From Tetradesmus obliquus (Eukaryota > Chlorophyta > Chlorophyceae > Sphaeropleales > Scenedesmaceae), in contig CP126194.1 in NCBI GenBank assembly GCA_030272155.1, positions 496,001 to 560,000 on the forward strand: 64,000 bases of DNA, read 5' to 3'. The translations under genes were made by a program, and so were the position numbers. Under the pieces are notes generated by a model. It was given only the letters and a program-made list of their open reading frames with translations. It searched no databases and was not told the origin of the DNA. Shown piece after piece: positions 24,501-35,445 of the stretch (position 1 is its first letter; the number at the start of each line of letters is the position of its first letter).

Positions 24501-24831
24501 GCCAGCTGCTGCCTTGACAGCTGCTGGCGCTGCCGCTGCTGGCAGGGAGCTGGTTGATGCGCTCCCTGCAGAAAGATAATATAAAATGTATGCGTTGAAA
24601 GCACCTGCTGGCGCGCTCAATTGGTGCTGCAGGAGCTGGTGCTAGCTACTGGATTGCTGTCTGGCAGTAGCACGGATTGCTACAGCAGCTGGGTGAGTCA
24701 CCTGTGGAGTTGCTTGTTGGCAGCGACTTGGCAGGAGCAGGAGCAGCAGCAGCAGCTGCTGGCGCAGGTCCAGTTGCTGCTAGCAGAATCTGGTCCAGCT
24801 TGGCGATAGCCTTGTCAATACTGCTAGCCAT
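21422..24831 (-). CDS. Free-standing tRNA-binding protein (EMAP-II/AIMP1/Arc1p C-domain)
   Basis: Binds tRNA through an OB fold and typically delivers it to aminoacyl-tRNA synthetases. Exons (minus): 24831-24702, 24565-24450, 24151-24052, 23506-23339, 22480-22353, 21508-21422; 729 nt, 242 aa. An Ala/Pro/Lys-rich linker covers about residues 20-70. The tRNA-binding domain runs from VARIVSAEPLENSAKLLRLQ through FISPQQLTGSLVCVASNLKP and KLAGQASEAMVLAA, to a C-terminus of TFEGTPLVTSQGLVMLPP. No synthetase catalytic domain is attached in this window, so it is a stand-alone cofactor rather than a MetRS fusion. The ATG start follows an in-frame GTG-led extension that I did not use. It is divergent from CCZ1. 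Introns are full of exon-edge copies. Confidence 0.9.
21866..22140 (-). repeat. Splice-junction echoes: exon 5 donor of tRNA-binding gene (2)
   Basis: Copies at about 21866-21930 and 22079-22140 of the exon end LDEWRKVVPGLVVAKGGK plus GTGAGG or GTGGGC (true donor at 22352). They are followed by similar CAGCAG- and CCACCCGCTGTC-containing intron sequence. Confidence 0.88.
22261..22326. repeat. Dispersed ~67-bp repeat, copy 1
   Basis: The core tttaagccatagcaac-tcgccatc is flanked by gctgctagca-like direct repeats. A second copy with the same arrangement is at 48546-48612. Confidence 0.7.
22600..22912 (-). repeat. Splice-junction echoes: exon 5 acceptor of tRNA-binding gene (3)
   Basis: Copies at about 22600-22645, 22730-22782 and 22866-22912 of CTGCAG plus the exon start EGSQPGDLVHLDG (true exon start 22480). 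All are ~130 bp apart and lie upstream of the real acceptor. Confidence 0.88.
23092..23295 (-). repeat. Splice-junction echoes: exon 4 donor of tRNA-binding gene (2)
   Basis: Copies at about 23092-23195 and 23216-23295 of the exon end ASEAMVLAAEAADAAG..IVRTLLPPG plus GTGAGG (true donor at 23338). They keep long in-frame similarity. Confidence 0.88.
23595..23640 (-). repeat. Splice-junction echo: exon 4 acceptor of tRNA-binding gene
   Basis: Copy of TGCAGGCCTGGCGCAGT... (true exon start 23506). It diverges after about 45 bp. Confidence 0.75.
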
Positions 24832-25460
24832 GGCTGCTGTGTGCTGCTGCTGTCTTGCTGTCGGATTACTTGCTGCTGATCGTTCAGGAAGCGTCACAAG
24901 CACGTTCAGCACGTTTTAAAGTCCAGTTCTATGCCTTAAACGTGCACAAGGCAGGTCAATTGGCTCATCAGGCTGGGATACACGCCACGTAACTGACACA
25001 GCGACGTTTGTTCAACTTCTACGCTACCGTCCCTGAGCGTGTTCACAGAATCTTGTAGCACTAGACGTAGAGGGTTTGAAGTTGGACCTTGTCTTGGCGG
25101 TGTTGGAAAGACACTTTGCTGACCTCTGCCACTTCCTGTTGTGAACTCTCCTCCTGTTTGTCTCTCGTGCATGCCGAGTCATTGTGGCACGCAGATCTCC
25201 TTCATAAAGTCTTCAACTTTGCATCTGCAGCACAGCAGACACGTGAACAGAAAGAGGCGGTACTACAGCTTCACCAACAGCATCTAGTGCCACACAGCAA
25301 GACCGCAAGCTCTGCTGAGCTCTATGTAGCTGCATCAACCAATGGTGCTCTGAACACATGGTTTTAGTGGAGGTTTAAGGCTAACAATAGCAAGCTGGAT
25401 CACCGCGCTGCCTAGTGCGTGCTAGCTGCCTGAGCAGCAGCACGAGCAGCAGCAAGCGAC
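24832..25460. promoter_or_regulatory. Divergent promoter region, tRNA-binding gene / CCZ1
   Basis: About 630 bp of non-repetitive sequence between two divergent start codons. No specific element was recognised. Confidence 0.4.
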
Positions 25461-28400
25461 ATGCACAGCAATCATGCAACGCGAGCTTTCTTCAAGTCTG
25501 GCACTGGAGTGGTGCTGGCCGTGTATGACGCACGGAAAGGGCAGGTGGGCTGCAGCTGCTGGTTTTTGCAGCAACACATGCTTCACTCAGCTGCTGTGTT
25601 GTGGCATCTTTGTGCAGCTAGCTGGCAGCGGGAGGTTCCTGCAGCACCATGAGCGTGGCGCATAATTCGGCAGCTGGGATGAGCTGCAATGCAACACATG
25701 CACCAGCAGTATGTGGCACCCTTGCATAGCAGCTGTTGTGCAGCTGTGTTTGACTGCTTTATTATGTAATCATCAATCCCAGTAAATAGTCGCTACAACA
25801 TATTCATGCTGGCTTGCTGCCTCAACGCCTCACCCACATAACCTGCCCACCCTGCCACTGCTTAACGGCCGACGGCCGGCCACATTGCTCTGCTGCCAGT
25901 CTGAGGGCGCTGAGGCCGAGAAGGTGCTGGCCTTCTGGCCGCCCTCAGCCAGCCCCGCCATGCAGAGCAGCATCGTGGGCCTGGCGCAGGCGCTGACCAT
26001 GTTCGCCGGCACCTTCAACAAGGTGAGTGCGGCAGCAGCAGAGTAGTTGGCAGCGTAGCGTGGGGCCGGCTGGTGTCTGTGGCAGTTGCAGCAGGTGTGT
26101 GGTGCAGGGGCTGACCATATCTGCGGGCACCTTCAACAAGGTGGGTGCGGCAGTGGCAGCGCAGCTTGGGGCCGGCTGGTGTCTGCGGCAGCTGAAGTAG
26201 GTTTGTGGTGTGGGCGCTGACCATGTGTGCGGGCACCTTCAACAAGGTCGGTTGGTGGGCCAGCGGCAGCATTATGTTTGGTGTTCAGGGGTGAGGGGAG
26301 AGGGTTGGTGAGCAGTGCTGACCATGTTTGCAGGCACCTTCAACAAGGTGGTTTGGTGGGCCAGCGGCAGTGTTATGTTTGGGGTTCAGGGGTGAGGGGA
26401 GAGGGTTGACGGAGCAGTGCTGACCATGTTTGCGGTTACCTTCAACAAGGTGGGCGGCACTGACCACGTTACGCTTGGGGCTCAGGGGAGAGGGTTGGGT
26501 GAGCAGTGCTGACCATGTTTGCGGGCACCTTCAACAAGGTGGGCGGCGCAGCATATGTTGGCAGCGCAGCATGGGTGGGGCAGCGGCAGCGCAGCGCGGG
26601 GCCGGCTGGGGTTCGTGCGGCAGTTGCAGCAGGACAGGTGTGTTGTGTGGGCTGGCCATGTCTGCGGGCACCTTCAACAAGGTGCCTGCGGCAGCATTTG
26701 CGCTGCGCCTCACTGGGCAATGCTGCAATGTTGCAGACTCAATCGCAGCTTGCTCTCTGGTGCAGCAAGCTTGCGGAAGGCCACATTAGCACCTGCACAC
26801 CCGCGATTTAGCAGCTTCAAGGCACTGGATACCTTCCCAAAGTTTTGCAAGAACGCACGCAACCCGCTCTGCTCGCACAAGTGCCCGTTCACAGCATGCA
26901 GGTGCACAGCAAACTGTCAGCATCACTAGTGCGGCAGTCTGTAGGCACTAGCCGCACTCTGATTCCAACCACCACGCATGCCCCCCCCCCTCCTCCTCCT
27001 GCCTGCAGGAGTGCTCCTTCCACAGCATGCAGGCACACGCCAGCCTGTCATTGTCAGCTGTGTGGCGGTTTGTGGCCACCAGCCGCGTAAACTCATTTCA
27101 CCTGCCTCATTGCATTTTTGCTTCCGCCTGCCTGCAGGAGTGCCCCTTCCACAGCATGCAGGCGCACCTGAAAACTCACCGTGTAGCAGTTGATAAGCAC
27201 CAGCAGCAAGCATGCACTCCACCTGCTTCATCCTATTTCCGCCTGCCCGCAGGAGTGCCCCTTCCACAGCATGCAGGCGCACGGCCACAGCTGGGCCATG
27301 TACCACGCTGAGCCCGACCTGTGGCTGCTGCTGCTGGTGGGGCGGGGGCTGGTGGGCCCGCACTGCCTGCCAGGCAGCCTGGCGGGCTGTTTGAAAGGGT
27401 TGCATGCGCTGGTGGTGCTGCTGCACGGCCTGCTCAGCAGCCAGCAGGAGCAGGTGCGGTCATGCAGGGGGGCACGGGGTGGCGGGCTGAGGGGCAGGGC
27501 AGTAATCACACTACTTACAAAAAGGGGCCGAGGGGTGGTGAGTAGCCTGTGAGTGGGGTGCACGGGGACAGGTTCTTGGCTGCGTTGGTGCTGCTGCTGT
27601 GGCCGGGTGGGTAGGTGTAGGGTGGGGCAACTTAGCATACACAGCAGCAGCAGCAGCTGGCATACCGGGCTCTGCCACAGTCCCCTGCCATATGACGCCT
27701 GCTGCACACTGCCCACCTCACCCGTTCTCCCCGCCCACCCCCCAGCAACATGTGAGTTCCCGCCTGGCCCGACCAAGCAACTCCCACCCCACCGAACCCC
27801 ACCTATAACCTGCCCCTGCAGGGCCCCTCAGGCTTGCGGCTGCTGCGCTGCTGGCGGCAACTGCCCTCACATCTGCAGCGCGGCCGCCTGCCAGCTGGTC
27901 CTACCTGTTCCCGCGTGCCGGCCTCAAACCCACTCTTTGCATACTGCAGGACCCGTCAGGGCTGTGCCTGCGTGCCCGCCTGCAGCCGCTGCTGGCGCAG
28001 GCAGCGTCCAGCCTGCCAACTGGCCTTACATGTTCCCTCGTGCCGTCCCTCAACCCCCACTCTTTTCATCCCTACAGGACGGGCTGCGGCTGCGTGCGCG
28101 GCTGCAGCCGCTGCTGGCCCAGGCTGCTGCCAACCTGCCTGCTGCACTTACCTGTTCCCGCATTCCGCCATGAAACCCCACTCGTTTTCCTGCAGGACCC
28201 CTCTGGCCTGCGGCTGCGTGCGCGGCTGCAGCCGCTGCTGGCCCAGGCTGCTGCCAGCCTGCTCACACCGGATGCATGCGGGCTGTGGCCCATTGCCTGC
28301 CCCCTGGGGCTCACTGGGGGTGTGCCGCTGCTGCCGATCTCGCCGGCGGCCTTCACACGTGAGTGCGGGCCTGCACGCTGCAGTTAGCACATGCTGCGTG

Positions 28401-29745
28401 GGCTGCTGCTGTGGTGTGGTGTGGTGTGAGCTGCAGTGTGCAGTGGCGTGGCAAGCGTCAGGTGTGTGTAGCTGGAGACGGCTTTTAAGCGTGAGTGGGG
28501 GCAAAGCAGCTGTGCGTGCTCACTGCTGCATGGTGTTGGCATCAGGTGAATTGCATTGCGCTGACTTGGCCACAGACAGTGCTGCATGAGGGGCAGGCCT
28601 GTAGCCAGGCACATGCTGCAGCAGGCAGCTGCACAACAACACGCTGTGCAGGACAGAGCGCTGCTGCTGGTGCTGACCGTGCCGCGCGCATCCTCGCTGC
28701 CGCCGCCGCTGCTGTCGCTGCTGCTGCTGCTGCCCCCACAGGCCTTCAGAGCCTGGCCAACAGCCTGCTGGTGGCGCGCCTCTTTGGCTCCCGCCCAGTG
28801 CTGGGGCTGCTGGCGGCCTGGCAGGGCTGCCTGCTGTGGAGCAGCATGGGCAGCGGTGACACAGCAGCACTGGCCAGCCTGGCGGTGAGAGCACTGGAGC
28901 CGGCAGCACGCGAGGGGCCGCGGCACAAGACAGTGAGTGAGGCGATTGGTTGGCTGGGACTGTGACAAGCAGCATGACACACAGCACTTGATAGCCGTCA
29001 CATGCGGCTACCATGCACATGCTTGCGTGTCACTATGGCCGGACTTCCATAGGCCCCTGAGCAACAGAAGCAGCAGATCAGCCGCTGGTGTGGTGAGCTG
29101 TCACGAGGCATGCCGCTGGTTGCCCTGGCTGAGCAAGGGGCGTGCGCTTCTTGCTGCTTTTGTCCCTGCAGGTGCGGCGGCCTCTGGGGGGCGCTGCGCA
29201 GCACCCGCAGCAGCAGCAGCAGCAGCAGGCAGCAGATGGCTCAGACCCTCACGGCAGCAGCAGCAGCATCTGCCTGGCCAACCCTGCTTGCTGGTACAGC
29301 AGGCAGGATGGGCTGCTGCTGCCGGTTGCTGCTGCTGCAGGAGAGGGCAGCCCTGCTGGTGCGGCTGCAGGTTTGGAGTTTCCGGAGGTGTGGCTGCAGG
29401 TAAGCCGGATGGCACAGCGGGCTGCATGTGTACCAGTCATCATGCGCAGCAGCGTCACTAGCTACAGATACAGGCACTGCCAGCTGAATCTGTTGCATAC
29501 CGCGTCCAACACCGCCACTTGTTGTTGCTGTTTCGCGTGCTGCTTTGTGCAGTCGGGCTGCGAGCGTGCGCAGCTAATGGCATGGCACAGTGGGCCGCTG
29601 CTACTGCTACTGCTGCTGGAGTGCCGCAGCCCTGCCGCCACATCAACAGCAGCAGCAGCAGGCCCGCCATCCCTACCCGTCAGCACTCCAGCATCATCCG
29701 CTGCTGACGTTAGTGCCAGCAGCAGCAGCAACCGCACTGCCAGCC

Positions 29746-29798
<53 letters not shown>

Positions 29799-30141
29799 AC
29801 TGCTGCCAGCCTGTTGGAGCTGCTGGCTGGGCCTGGTCATGCATTGGCAGGGCAGTTGGCTGGCGAGCTGCCTGCCAAGCACCTGTGGCACGTGCAGGGC
29901 CTGCGCTACCTGTACCAGGACCACCTGGCGGCAGCTGTGAGGTGCGGGGTATGGAGTCCGGCTGCTGCTGCTGCTGCTGCTGCTGCTGGTTGTGGTGTTG
30001 ATGCTGGCGGCTGCTGGGCGTGCTTGTGCTTGCAAGGGTGCCACACTTGGCATTTGATACGTGCCACATGTTGACCCTGCTGGCAAGGTTGCAAGCTGTT
30101 TCGCCGGCAGTGACTGCTGCTGCATCTGTTTCTGCCCCTGC

Positions 30142-30198
<57 letters not shown>

Positions 30199-30659
30199 AT
30201 ATCTGTTGCTGCAGGGCGTCGCCGCTGCGCAAGGTGGCCACGCTGTCGCAGCCCTCGCTGCACCTCACCGCAGACACACGCCGCTGGGCAGCCCTAGAAG
30301 CGGCAGCAGCAGTAGACCCCACGGCCCCCGCACTAGGCGAGCAGGCAGCAGCTGCAGCAGCCACAGCCGCCGCTGCAGCAGCAGCGAGCAGTCAGCGCAG
30401 CAGCGGCGGTGGCGGCGGCGCTGACAGCACGGTTGTGGAGCAGTGGGAGTCGTTTGCAGCTGGGGGTTCAGATGCTGATGTGGAGGTTGTGGTGCGCGGG
30501 GCGAATGACTGCTGGATGGTTGGGCGGCACACTGCAGCAGGGCGGCAGCTGACGGCTGCTGCGGAGGGCGATAAGGACCGCGGCATGCTAGGGTTCATGC
30601 GCAGGGTGCAGACGTTCTGCGACAATGAGGTGCCCGGCGTCTTTGAGGGGCTGTTTTGA
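25461..30659 (+). CDS. CCZ1: Vacuolar fusion protein CCZ1 homologue (Mon1-Ccz1 Rab7 GEF)
   Basis: Partner of MON1 in the guanine-nucleotide exchange factor for Rab7 on late endosomes and vacuoles. Exons: 25461-25544, 25900-26022, 27253-27453, 28196-28358, 28742-28932, 29172-29399, 29553-29941, 30215-30659; 607 aa in phase. First longin-like domain: VLAVYDARKGQ, then AEKVLAFWPP..MQSSIVGLAQALTMF, then YHAEPDLWLLLLVGRG, which matches the CCZ1 EAEPDIWMVMVV signature. Later landmarks are LLWSSMGSGD, LWHVQGLRYLYQDHL and the C-terminal [15 protein letters not shown] to VFEGLF. Ala/Gln tracts interrupt the later part. The end of exon 5 (28932 versus 28884) is uncertain, as both keep phase. Sequence conservation is modest and recognition rests on ordered motifs. 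The first intron carries nine splice-edge copies. Confidence 0.82.
26100..26684 (+). repeat. Splice-junction echoes: CCZ1 exon 2 donor array (6 copies)
   Basis: Six copies (about 26100-26142, 26213-26250, 26318-26352, 26419-26453, 26508-26542, 26652-26684) of the exon end LTMFAGTFNK, mostly followed by AAG|GTGGG or AAG|GTGCC. The real donor is at 26023. This is the largest donor array in the window. Confidence 0.92.
26870..27180 (+). repeat. Splice-junction echoes: CCZ1 exon 3 acceptor array (3 copies)
   Basis: Copies near 26870-26908, 26999-27045 and 27134-27180 of (CCTG)CAG plus ECPFHSMQAH. The real exon starts at 27253. One copy happens to read like a zinc finger but is intronic. Confidence 0.88.
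27815..28135 (+). repeat. Splice-junction echoes: CCZ1 exon 4 acceptor array (3 copies)
   Basis: Copies near 27815-27850, 27945-28020 and 28072-28135 of TGCAG/ACAG plus DPSGLRLRARLQPLLAQAA variants. The true exon starts at 28196. Confidence 0.88.
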
Positions 30660-31172
30660 TGCGGTGATGTTGGTGGGTCATTGTGCTGTGGTGGCTGTAC
30701 TGTTGGGGCTGTGGTCACTTCCAGCAGCAGCTTGATGGCGATTGCTTTGTGCTGACCAGGATGGTACACTCACATGTGAGGCACATGGTAACAGGGTTGT
30801 AGTTCAGGCGCGTGCTGTGCAGCAGGCAGCTGTATGGGTACAAAGAAACATATGAAGGCTCCGGACGAGCTGTGAGAGAGTTCGTCGCTGTAGAAATCAA
30901 AGGGTCAGCCGAGTTCCTGGCCTGACGGAGATCAGCAGCAGAAGCAGCAGTGGTACCAGGCAGCTGGTGAGTGCTACGCAAAGATATTGCAAATTACAGA
31001 CTTGTTTTGGTGAATGAGCGACTGTGCATGTCGAAACGTGGCCTGTCACCAGCTGCTGAAGCCGAGACTTTCTTGGTCCGTTTGCTGTGCCGAGATGAGT
31101 GAGGTAAATTGGTACAACGACATCTTACAAACGTACTTGTGCGATCGCAGACGTTCCCTTGCAGCAGGCACC
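30660..31172. other. Intergenic CCZ1 / cysteine synthase
   Basis: About 510 bp combining the CCZ1 3' flank and the presumed cysteine synthase promoter. No gene was seen. Confidence 0.45.
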
Positions 31173-32117
31173 ATGTTGCAATCCAGGCTACACCAGGTGG
31201 GAACGGAACCTGCAAAGATGCATACGAAGCATATGCGTAAAATGACAGAAACTTTCTGTTTACGCGGCCGTTGCCGCTACCGCACACTGCTGCTAGTGCT
31301 GCTACTACTACACTGCTGCTGCTGCTGCCGCTGCTGCCATAGTGGAAGTGAAGCCATATGTCTCATGCACCTCCCTCACCTTGTATACGCCTGCAACAAC
31401 TGTGCACCGTCTTCTGTGCAGGCAGCTGCACCTGCTGCGCAACAGCAGCGCAGCATTGCCCGCTTGGCTCCAGCAGCACTCAGCAGCAGCAGCACCTGCA
31501 GCAGCAGGCGCGGCAGCCTGGCAGCCTGCAGAGTAGCGCAGGTGGACAAGCCAGCAACAGCAGCGGCAGCAGCAGCAGCAGCAGTAGCAGCACCAGCCAA
31601 GCAGGAGGGCGTGGCAGCAGATGTGACGGCGCTGGTGGGCAACACGCCTATGGTGTACCTGAACAGGGTCACTGCTGGCTGCGCTGCCAAGGTTGCTGCC
31701 AAGCTGGAAATCATGGAGCCCTGCTGCTCAGTCAAGGTGGGAGGCTAGCAGGCAATGCGTGCATCAGTACAGTGCCATACCAGCAGTTGTTGCTGATGCG
31801 GGCTAGAGCAGAGAGCAAGAAAGAAAGCCTTTGAAGAGCAGCTGTAGACAGCAATTGCAGCAGGTTCAGGATGGTTACGAGTCAGGTTTTGTAGCAACAG
31901 CAGCTGACCCTATGGTAATGCTGTGTCAGGCAACAGTGTGCTGCTTCGAAGCGCCTGCCAGCTGTGTGGCTGCCGTCCAAGCACGCAGCACACCACCTGC
32001 CTGCGCTGCCAAGCTGTCCAGCCGCAAGCATACTGGCACATGCATATGCAGAGCCACAGCACACACCCTATGCACATGCTTTCTGCCACTGCACTGCCGC
32101 GCGCATAGCCCGCCTCA

Positions 32118-32164
<47 letters not shown>

Positions 32165-32681
32165 GACCATGCAGGACCGCATCGGGCGCAACATGATTGA
32201 CGACGCAGAGGCCAAGGGCCTCATCAAGCCAGGTGACACTGATGGGCCTGCAATACTTTCAGGCCGCATCAACATGCCCATTTCAACTAAACGTCCAAAT
32301 AGCCGTAGACAGTCTGAACCGCTTGGTTTTGGAAGAGGCCAAGGGTCTCATTTTGCCAGGCGGGGGCCGCATCACCACCCGGCAGCCAGGCGCATCGCTT
32401 TGAGGTTACAGTGGCACAGTAGCAGCTGCCGTCAGCTCAGGTTCATGCGCACAGTAGCTGTGCAGCAGCGGCACGCTCAGCAGAGCGTGCACCAGGCCTG
32501 CTTCGCCTATCAGCAGCAGCAGCGCTCGCAAAGCTGATGCTGCAGCAAGCTGCTCCTGCCATCCAGCACAGCAGACTCAGCTACTGGGCCGCTGCCTCCG
32601 CTGCCACTGCAGGCCTGACCAAATATGTTGAGCCCACCAGCGGTGACGCCACCTCTCTCGCTGCGCCTGCCACTCACACAC

Positions 32682-32721
<40 letters not shown>

Positions 32722-33062
32722 CTGCAGGCGTGACCACGCTTGTCGAGCCCACCAGCGGCAACACGGGCATCGGGCTGGCCTTTGTTGCTGCTGCGCGCGG
32801 CTACAGCCTGGTGCTGACCATGCCGGCCAGCATGAGCCTGGAGCGGCGCATCCTGCTGCAGGCCTTCGGGGCCAAGCTGGTGCTGACAGGTGCGCTTGTG
32901 TGGGGGCTGGTTGTGGCAAGCAGCAGCAGCAGCAGCAGCAGCCGCAGCAGCGGTGGCGGTGCTATAAGGAACCAGTCTCTTGTAATCGCCAGTGGTAAAG
33001 CATGCTGCAGGCCTTTGGGGCTAAGCTGGTGCTCACGGGTGCGGGTCGGGGCGCTGTGGATG

Positions 33063-33128
<66 letters not shown>

Positions 33129-33818
33129 CCTGGTACTGTTGTATCAGCTACATGCGCATCCTACTATGCTTCTATGCAGCAGCAGATGCCGCAAGAGCAG
33201 GGAATCGGTGTGCTTGCTATCATAACAGCAGCAGGAGCAGCAGCAGCCATGGGACTAATAGCATGCTGCTGCCAGCACAGCATCTCTCAAGCCCGCACCT
33301 CATTGCTCTTTTGTGCTGCTTTGTTTTGCTGTATGCCCCTTTCCTGTCAACCAACAGACCCCGACAAGGGCATGAAGGGCGCAGCATCTCTCAAGCCTGC
33401 GCTTCATTGATCTTTGTGCTGCTGTGCTGCTGTATGCCCCTTTTGTTTAAATACAACAGACCCCGCCAAGGGCATGAAGGGGGCAGTGGAGAAGGCCAAG
33501 GAGATCGCTGCAGGCACTGCCAACGCCTACATCCTGCAGCAGTTTGAGAACCCCGCCAACCCAGAGATCCATTTCAAGACCACGGGGCCGGAGATCTGGC
33601 GGGACACAGCCGGCACGGTGAGGCGATCATACAACTAACATTTCAACAACTTGCAAATGTGTTATGGTTGATTGACGAACGTCTTTTTGTTGTGTGTTGG
33701 TAGGCAAGCTCCTGGTGCAGGTCTCACAGTGCATGCAGGCTGCAAGGACGGGCTGGGGCTTCCGTGCTTGCCGACAACGCTGATAAACTGTGGCAACAAG
33801 GCAACCTCAGTTCTATCG

Positions 33819-33849
<31 letters not shown>

Positions 33850-35120
33850 GCCACAGGTTGACGTGCTGGTTGCTGGTGTGGGCACTGGCGGCACCATCAC
33901 GGGTGCGGGGCAGTTCCTCAAGGCGCAGAAGCCCGGGGTGCGGCTGGTGGCGGTGGAGCCGGCTGAGAGCCCCGTGCTGTCAGGTGGGGCTGAGGCTGTG
34001 CATATTTATGTTGTGCATATGTTGGTCAGCCAGTCTTTGAGGTTGTGTGTGTGGCAGGTGGTGGGGTTGTGTCTGTGTGTGGGTGAGTGGGTTTGTGTAG
34101 GTTTGGTGTGTATACAATCAATAGTCATGGATTGACCAAGGGCATCATAAATGCAGGTGCTGAGCAGCGGACCACCTGATGGACACTTGAAGGCAGATAC
34201 CGCAGAATCGCTGGGTGTCTTCCTACTTCTTCCGGGGTATCTTCCTATTTTTGCCACCCTCGGATCACCTGTCGTACACTTCCAGCAAGTGCTGCTGGGA
34301 GTTGTGTCGGCCATACTGCATGCCAGGCGGCTTGCATGCCAGCACGCAGATGGTCTTGCCTTCCGTGCCAGCAGCACTTTTGCGATGATTTGAGGCACAG
34401 CAGGTATCACCATTTCTTGCTCTGTTGCTGCCGCTGTTGCTGCTGCTGCTGGGTCCAGGAGGCAAGCCCGGCCCTCACAAGATCCAGGGCATCGGCGCGG
34501 GCTTTGTGCCTGGCGTGATGGACACGCAGCTGGTGGACGAGGTGCTGCAGGTGCGGCGCTGCTGCTGCCGCTGCTGCTGCTGGTCGCATCCTTGTGGGTG
34601 CTGACTCTGGTGCAGTACACAGGCAATGCACAGCTGACATTGTTGTTGATGCTGACAACTTGAGCTGCAGGGTATCTGTAGTACCATGCACTTTCGTTTC
34701 AGTTGCGTTGTTGTGCAGATGGTGGTGTCCTGCTGTGCTGAGACATGGCAGTGAAGGTGCGAGTGTTTCACCTTTGCTGCTGCTGCTGCTACTGCTGCAG
34801 GTGTCCAGCGATGACGCCATCGCCATGGCAGCGCGCCTGGCAACAGAGGAGGGCCTCTTCTGCGGCATCAGCAGCGGCGCAGCAGTCTGCGCAGCAATCG
34901 AGGTGAGAAGTGCTGCGAATGGCTGCGCAGCTGCGCCAGCCAGGCACCCAGGCAGGCGCCCTGCTCATCAGCTCTTGGCGATTGTGCCGGTCCCGCCCCG
35001 ACAGGCTGACTGATCCTACCAGTCCATGGCATGACCATATTTCATCAAGCGGCGCACATGCCGCAAACACTTGGCGCATGGCGTCAGTGCAAGTTCCAGC
35101 TGACCAGGTAACAGCACACA

Positions 35121-35162
<42 letters not shown>

Positions 35163-35245
35163 GCCAGGTGGCAAAACGTCCCGACATGGCCGGCAAGCTG
35201 GTCACCGTGGTGCTGCCCAGCTTCGGCCTGCCCCTCCATGCGCTG

Positions 35246-35289
<44 letters not shown>

Positions 35290-35395
35290 GCCAGGTTGCT
35301 AAGCGCCCTGAGATGGCTGGCGAGCTTGTAACTGTGAAGTGCTGCCCAGCATCGGCACACGAGCCATGCATGGCCTGCACTTCCATGTGCTGACA

Positions 35396-35445
<50 letters not shown>

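Noticed and set aside
26870-27180. C2H2-like zinc finger (CPFHSMQAHLKTHR)
   Set aside because: It is an acceptor echo of CCZ1 exon 3. The real exon diverges after HSMQAH and has no finger.
29045-29092. Possible extra CCZ1 exon (APEQQKQQISRW)
   Set aside because: No donor gives a phase compatible with the following VRRPLGG exon, so it was left in the intron.
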